From Larix sibirica (lineage: Eukaryota > Streptophyta > Pinopsida > Pinales > Pinaceae): 22,979 nt of DNA. Shown piece after piece: positions 18,547 through 22,979 of this stretch. The stretch covers positions 23,424-46,402 of the forward strand of contig NWUY0300061529.1 of NCBI GenBank assembly GCA_004151065.3, written 5' to 3'. Below the pieces are notes generated by a model. The model saw only the letters and a list, made by a program, of their open reading frames with translations. It ran no database searches and was not told the origin of the DNA. Each line of letters begins with the position of its first letter. Positions within the stretch are counted from its first letter, which is position 1. A program made the position numbers and the translations under genes.

Positions 18547-18842
18547 TGTTGTAGTCTTAGGAGTTGCATAGGTTAACCATAGTACAACACACACATATAT
18601 ATATATATATATAATCACGTGAACAAATAACATAAAGAGATAAAAGAGTAAGTGGGACAACATCGACAAGCCTTTGTATTAAAAAAGATAAAGTATTCTA
18701 TATGTACTTGGCTCACAAGACTATATATATAATTTACAAGTAGTTATTTGGTTATAATTGTCATTTCATTCGGTTAACTGGCCGACTAGACCAACTCGAC
18801 GATGGTCAGTCGGAGGACCTAGTCTAATAGGCTCCTCTAACG
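18547..18842 (-). repeat. Element B 5' LTR (296 bp)
   Basis: Direct repeat of 8673-8976. It starts TGTTGTAG on the plus strand and ends CTCTAACG, so the LTR's first dinucleotide on the minus strand is CG instead of TG, a point mutation. It carries a longer CA/TA run (18590-18613) than the other copy and a TATATATATAA box at 18722-18732. By eye the two LTRs are about 85% identical apart from small indels. Confidence 0.95.
18722..18732 (-). promoter_or_regulatory. TATA box in element B 5' LTR
   Basis: TATATATATAA in the same LTR context as 8848-8855. It would drive the element transcript leftwards across Gag-Pol. Confidence 0.5.
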
Positions 18843-18847
18843 GTGGG
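18843..18847. repeat. Target-site duplication GTGGG (right copy)
   Basis: Identical to 8668-8672 and directly adjacent to the right LTR end. The pair fixes both ends of element B despite the mutated terminal base. Confidence 0.9.
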
Positions 18848-19239
18848 AAACTCTAGAATTAGGTTAATGTGATGTTTTGCATAAGGGGACTTTTTCTACC
18901 TAAGGAGTAGGATCAATAGTGGATCATAGGATATGCAAAGGTCCTTTTGATAAAGTTGAATTATTTTCCTTCTCGAAAATGATAGGTTCAATTAGCATAC
19001 CATATTAATTACGATGGTTTTGGTTATTGAAATTGATAGAGGTCCTAAAGATGTTCTGGAAATAAGGATATCAAGGATTGGTTGATGTAAATTATTAATT
19101 GGGGTGAGGAACCATTGGTTGAGTTGCTACTATCCCATGTGTGGGAAATATATTTTGCAATAACATAGGTTGGGTTGTAGGAGAATGGGTTGGTTGAGTA
19201 CTGGGTTGGACTTGAGAGGTAGTAACAACCTCATGCTTA

Positions 19240-19640
19240 TTGCCCTCATTCCATCGCTAATGAGATCTAGTAAGGTTGGGAAATGGTGAGTATAATTATC
19301 ATAAATTTGCAAAAGGAACATGGATGTTTAGTTTGTATTTGATGATTCTTACCCTATTTGGGTAGTTTATTGGGATCTTGATTTGCAAGGTTAGGATTAC
19401 CTCTAGTATTAGAAGAGGGATTAGGAGGTTGGAATCCACCTTCTTGGTTTTGGTTGTCACCTATATTCTTCCTTTTATTCTTATTTTTGTTAGTGTTAGG
19501 CTACACATTTTGATTTTTGGGTGTAGGATCTTGGTTGGGCATTTTTTTCTAATGATAAACATAGAATTGTGGAAAAGAGGAAGGTTGAGGTTTTAGGAAT
19601 AGGGTTTTTTTTTATTGGAGGGCCTAGTGGATGGATAGGG
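19240..19640 (-). pseudogene. Element A Gag C-terminus with degenerate zinc knuckle
   Basis: The minus strand is rich in Asn, Lys, Pro and Gln (NTNKNKNKRKNIGDNQNQEG, NPSSNTRGNPNLANQDPNK), then reads KHPCSFCKF. After a one-base frame change it continues IYDNYTHHFPTLLDLISDGM. Compared with C-x2-C-x4-H-x4-C, the His is Tyr and the last Cys is Phe. The basic, disordered composition suits nucleic-acid binding. From about 19240 to the B insertion at 18848 the frames are too broken to read. Confidence 0.75.
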
Positions 19641-19869
19641 AAAGGATAATAGGGGTTATGGGTTTTTGGAAACACATATGCACTAGAAGCACCACTACAT
19701 TAAATGCCATGAACAAGGTAAAAATTAAGAGGAACTAAGTATGAGGTACTCATTCCTAAATACAAGTATGACCATGAGGGATCAGGGGGGAATAGGTCAT
19801 ATGTAGTTGCCCCATGTTAGAGCACTCACCACTATATTTATTTCCATATGATTGAGTGCTAGGAGGAGG

Positions 19870-20720
19870 TGGAATTTGGTTGTATGGATGGGAGGTGGAT
19901 GCAACTATCTCAATCACTCCATCCACAAAATGGGATTCCCCCTTTTGATATGTTTGTGAGAGTCACTTCAGGGGGAATCTTGGATGATGAAGTAAAAATA
20001 CCTCAATTGAGCGTAGATCAAATCATATTGTTGAGCCTTCATGATGGATTCCTCATTGATTTACAATCATTTATAGGTGACATCCTTCGCTATGATGGGT
20101 ACGAGAGATTTTAAGTACCAATCTAGAAATAGGTATTTATCTATCTTGATCTTACATAGGATTCTTCTCATGTGCCACTCATGTGTGTGATATGTGATAT
20201 GGGTAGCCATATTTTGATATCATGGTAGAATAATTTCCACTCCCTCATCATATCAGATAGGTAATTCAAAGAACATGAGAAAAGGAAAGGCTAATGACAC
20301 AAAGTTAGGATGTGTCATAGAAGGTTGTCCAATATACCAGTTCACTGCAACACCAATGAGGGTTCTTGGAATAATCATAAATGAATGGAATCATCTGCAA
20401 TGTTTTTAAATGAGGAATATCATAGATGGAAATACATGATATGGTTAGATAGATCCTCTCCAACTTTACCTTCAAATTTTTGGATGTTTGAGAGTAACTT
20501 AGTGGGCATCAGAGGCCATGTGAGGTCATGGAAAATGGTGTCATTTGTTATCTAAGTCAAATAAATTATATTCAAACTATATATAAAAGTGAGGGTTGGA
20601 ATTTAAGATATGTTCAAATTGATATTTTTGTTTGCATCCATATTGGTATTTGTATGGGGGTGATTGGGATAATTGTTGGGTGGGGTAATTCCAAACATGT
20701 TGGCTACTGGATTTAGTAAT
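19870..20720 (-). pseudogene. Element A Gag N-terminus and capsid region
   Basis: It begins with a Pro/Asn-rich stretch (NPVANMFGITPPNNYPNHPH, about 20655-20715), then HDLTWPLMPTKLLSNIQKF and EGKVGEDLSNHIMYFHL (about 20420-20530). After a frame change it reads RTLIGVAVNWYIGQPSMTHP and FVSLAFPFLMFFELPI. The motif LFQRTL...A..WY is the retrotrans_gag signature of Tat-like plant elements. Further on, KAQQYDLIYAQLRYFYFII (about 19980-20045) matches the usual Gag linker. Several stops (TGA, TAG) and frame changes occur. A plus-strand open frame over part of this (19869-20114) is a shadow. Confidence 0.82.
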
Positions 20721-20900
20721 GGAGTAATGATTATAGGTAAAGGTGATGATATGGGCTAGAAGGATATTGAATCTAATGATCCTAATGGGGAACTAGGTGA
20801 TGGGAGGAGACTGATGTTCGATTCTCACACATTGAAGGGGACTAATAACATGGCTAAGAATCCAAGGGTGGGAGGTAAACCTCCAAGGCATCAAAAATTT

Positions 20901-22979
20901 CCAAGAGGTACAAGAGGCACAATATTGACTACGGATTATTTAGCCAATAACTCAGCCAATATCTATATGGTAAACTACTGATATGGGTTCAAATTAATCA
21001 CCACTAATTCCGTGATATACTTAATTAAATGGAAAGTGCAATGTGGGTGCAAAAGGTGATATAAGCAAGTAAATAACTAATGTAAAAAATTAACACCCTA
21101 GAAATAAAAATTATCACTAATTCTAGAAGAAGAGATGTTCAAGATAATGTGACAATAAATAAATAAAACCTCGAATCTTCTTCAACAAGTGGTATAAGAG
21201 GCTCCACTGGTTGATAAGAAGTAGAAATTTAAACAAGGGCCTTCCAAACACTCCAACTGATGGGATGTCTATTGCACCAATGAAGTGAGTGAAGGTGCAA
21301 ATGAGATAGTTATAGTGAAGGATACTAGGAGTAGATCCAGTTGACTAGAAAATATATGTCTTGCGTGCACTCCCTCCTACAAGAGAGACCTAGGTAAGTA
21401 CCCAAATAATTGTCCAGCAAGCTACCTCTTCACAACTTCACAAGTATATTCAACAATTTACCTTTCCTTCAAGTTGAAATCAAATGCTTGGGGGATCTTC
21501 CATATATATTTAGGAGTCTTAATCATACTTCCGGTTGCAATCTTGGAATTATCCACTCTGAATAGCATGCATGTTTCTAAATGGGATTTAAAACGCACCT
21601 GGAAGAAATGATTTTAAGTTTCGTAATTAACAACTAAGTTTCAAATGTGAATGATTGTGGCAAAATATTTACATGTTTATCCCCAAAATATTGACTTAAC
21701 TTTTAATTAAAATATTCCTCAAGTGAGGAGTTTAGTTAGATATACTAGGAGTTGATTTTAGGCCCAACCTGGCATCATTAACCAAGTGTTGTTTGTTTTA
21801 GGGGTGATATGTGTACACATGTGGTGTTTACAACAAACAAGACTTCTTTGAAAAGTAAATGATAAAAAAAAAGTGCAATGAAAATAATGATAATGTTAAA
21901 ATATCAAGAAGTATGGATTCTTTTTCTTTAAACAAAACCAACTACTCTTCTAAGCATGTAAAGATACACTTTTCAAAATTTTCCAATATAACATTCAAAC
22001 GATAAAAGAACTAGTGCAATCTAAAAATGAGATGAAAGAAATACTAATAGCACATACTAATAATGCAAATGGTGTATTTTCTTAGATAAATTATTTCTAA
22101 CAAATAGAAGGATGCAATTTAATACTTAAATGTTTGCAAAGAAAAGAGAAAAACTCTTAACTAATGTAAAAGGGATTTCCAGCAAATAACTAAAACCAAT
22201 TTTAGAGTTATATTGTTGAAACTGAAAGAGATTGAAATAGATCCTAAAGGAAACAAATACTAAATTTTTTCAACCCTTTCTTTACCTACATTTCCCAAAC
22301 CAAAACCAAAAAATAGTCTATAGAGATTGTAATGAACAACAAGAAAACAATTGATTCTAATAGGTACACCAGAATAGATTTCAGAACTAAGTTGCAAGAC
22401 TGAAACTGAGAATCAACTCAATTCACAAAAAAATTGAGGTTTTATGCAAATTCACAATTATCCTAAGAATGTTTACAACATCGGGACACACTTTTTCCAT
22501 GAAAAAGTGGAAAATGAACTAGAAATATAAATTTATGAGATCTATCCATGGTCGAGGACATAAGGTTCTCCACCCATGTGAGAATCCATGTCACCTATCT
22601 AAGGGAAGGTAACAACAAACAAAAAATAGAATAAGAGAAAGTAAATTATAGCATCATCTACCAAAGGACTGGAACTAAGTCGCGCATACCTAAGTATGAG
22701 TTATAGGTTTCATCCCTAGTAGAGTTTCTAAATATGGTGTTGGTATTTTAGCACAAAACCATACCAAAAATTATGTACTCATTGTTAGCACTCAAAATGA
22801 CCCTCAAGGTTGTGGGAAAGGGCACTTCAAGGTAACCACGAAACCAAGATTTAGGAAAGAGAGCTGGATTCTATCTTTCCAGAGAAGGATCTCTCAATGT
22901 TTGTTTATCGAGGCCAGATACATGAATTAAAATTAAGATCATATTGGTGTTTGGTTGAAGCAAGGTGAACATTCATTGG
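20901..22979. other. Unassigned AT-rich right flank
   Basis: I find no coding reading, RNA gene or recognisable repeat family here. If element A is complete, its 5' leader and LTR should lie here, but no matching copy exists left of 3985. A sequence like the initiator-Met primer site occurs on the opposite strand at 21190-21205, and a perfect hairpin CACTTTTT/AAAAAGTG at 22489-22509. Confidence 0.4.
22489..22509. repeat. Perfect inverted repeat (hairpin)
   Basis: CACTTTTT at 22489-22496 pairs with AAAAAGTG at 22502-22509 around a 5-base loop. It is the third hairpin in the window with this stem word (others at 311-335 and 1814-1831). Confidence 0.55.

Larger units (their letters stand above)
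8673..18842 (-). mobile_element. Element B: nested, degenerate Ty3/Gypsy LTR retrotransposon
   Basis: Both LTRs, a 5-bp target duplication, a polypurine tract at the left LTR and Gag-Pol domains in Ty3/Gypsy order (protease, RT, RNase H, integrase) on the minus strand define this element. It spans 10170 positions including 589 unknown bases and a LINE-like insertion. Its RT (VYFDD) and paired zinc knuckles differ clearly from element A, so it is another lineage. LTRs are about 85% identical by eye, meaning an old insertion. All reading frames carry stops. Confidence 0.95.
18848..20900 (-). mobile_element. Element A, 5' part: Gag region
   Basis: Gag-like reading on the minus strand continues element A on the other side of B. 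Capsid (20.5-20.1 kb), a linker (20.05-19.65 kb) and a nucleocapsid-like stretch (19.6-19.2 kb) come in the right order and orientation to precede the protease at 8.4 kb. No 5' LTR or primer-binding site was found on the minus strand between 20900 and the window end. Confidence 0.8.

Noticed and set aside
18436-18669. Small membrane protein encoded in the LTR
   Set aside because: The hydrophobic part is produced by the TA/CA microsatellite and AT-rich LTR; only the part after the LTR edge looks like real coding sequence.
20850-20950. Plus-strand start MAKNPRVGGKPPRHQKF as a gene start
   Set aside because: It opens briefly, then stops, and lies antisense to the start of element A's Gag with no continuing domain.

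Overview
The window looks like a stretch of land-plant nuclear genome, probably intergenic DNA of a large, repeat-rich genome. A gymnosperm is my guess from the retroelement types and their age; that is inference. It is AT-rich, has no intact gene, no bacterial-style operon and no RNA gene I can support. It contains microsatellites, one 589-base assembly gap (11169-11757) and isolated n's. Almost everything recognisable is decayed transposable-element DNA, mostly on the minus strand.

The backbone is a nest. An old Ty3/Gypsy-type LTR retrotransposon (element A, minus strand, resembling the Tat-like group) runs from Gag at about 20.9 kb down to the end of integrase at about 3.99 kb. A second Ty3/Gypsy element (element B, minus strand, a different lineage) sits inside it between A's Gag zinc-knuckle region and A's protease. 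B's two LTRs (8673-8976 and 18547-18842) are flanked by the 5-bp duplication GTGGG (8668-8672 and 18843-18847), so A is split into 3985-8672 and 18848-about 20900. B in turn is interrupted inside integrase by a plus-strand fragment resembling the C-terminal part of a plant LINE ORF2 (about 10577-10890), next to the gap. This makes a three-layer nest: LINE in B in A.

In B, read right to left, the order is: 5' LTR, primer-binding position, a long coding stretch before the capsid region, capsid, two zinc knuckles, protease, linker, a second capsid-like stretch, RT (YFDD), RNase H, integrase with an internal deletion, the LINE insertion, the integrase C-terminal GPY module, a 1.35 kb unassigned stretch, polypurine tract and 3' LTR. 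In A the order is: Gag, degenerate zinc knuckle, [B], protease, two CCHC knuckles between protease and RT, RT (YLDD), RNase H, integrase with an in-frame 36-bp triplication. All frames carry stops and frameshifts. Many stops fit C-to-T/G-to-A decay (CGA or TGG codons turned to stops), as expected of methylated, silenced copies.

The left flank (1-3984) holds a possible plant-mobile-domain remnant on the plus strand (about 2117-2470), a GATA microsatellite and otherwise unassigned DNA. The right flank (20900-22979) is AT-rich with nothing identified. I could not find LTRs for A. The observations most worth checking are Gag-like modules placed between protease and RT in both elements, and the roughly 480-codon coding region between B's 5' LTR and its capsid region.
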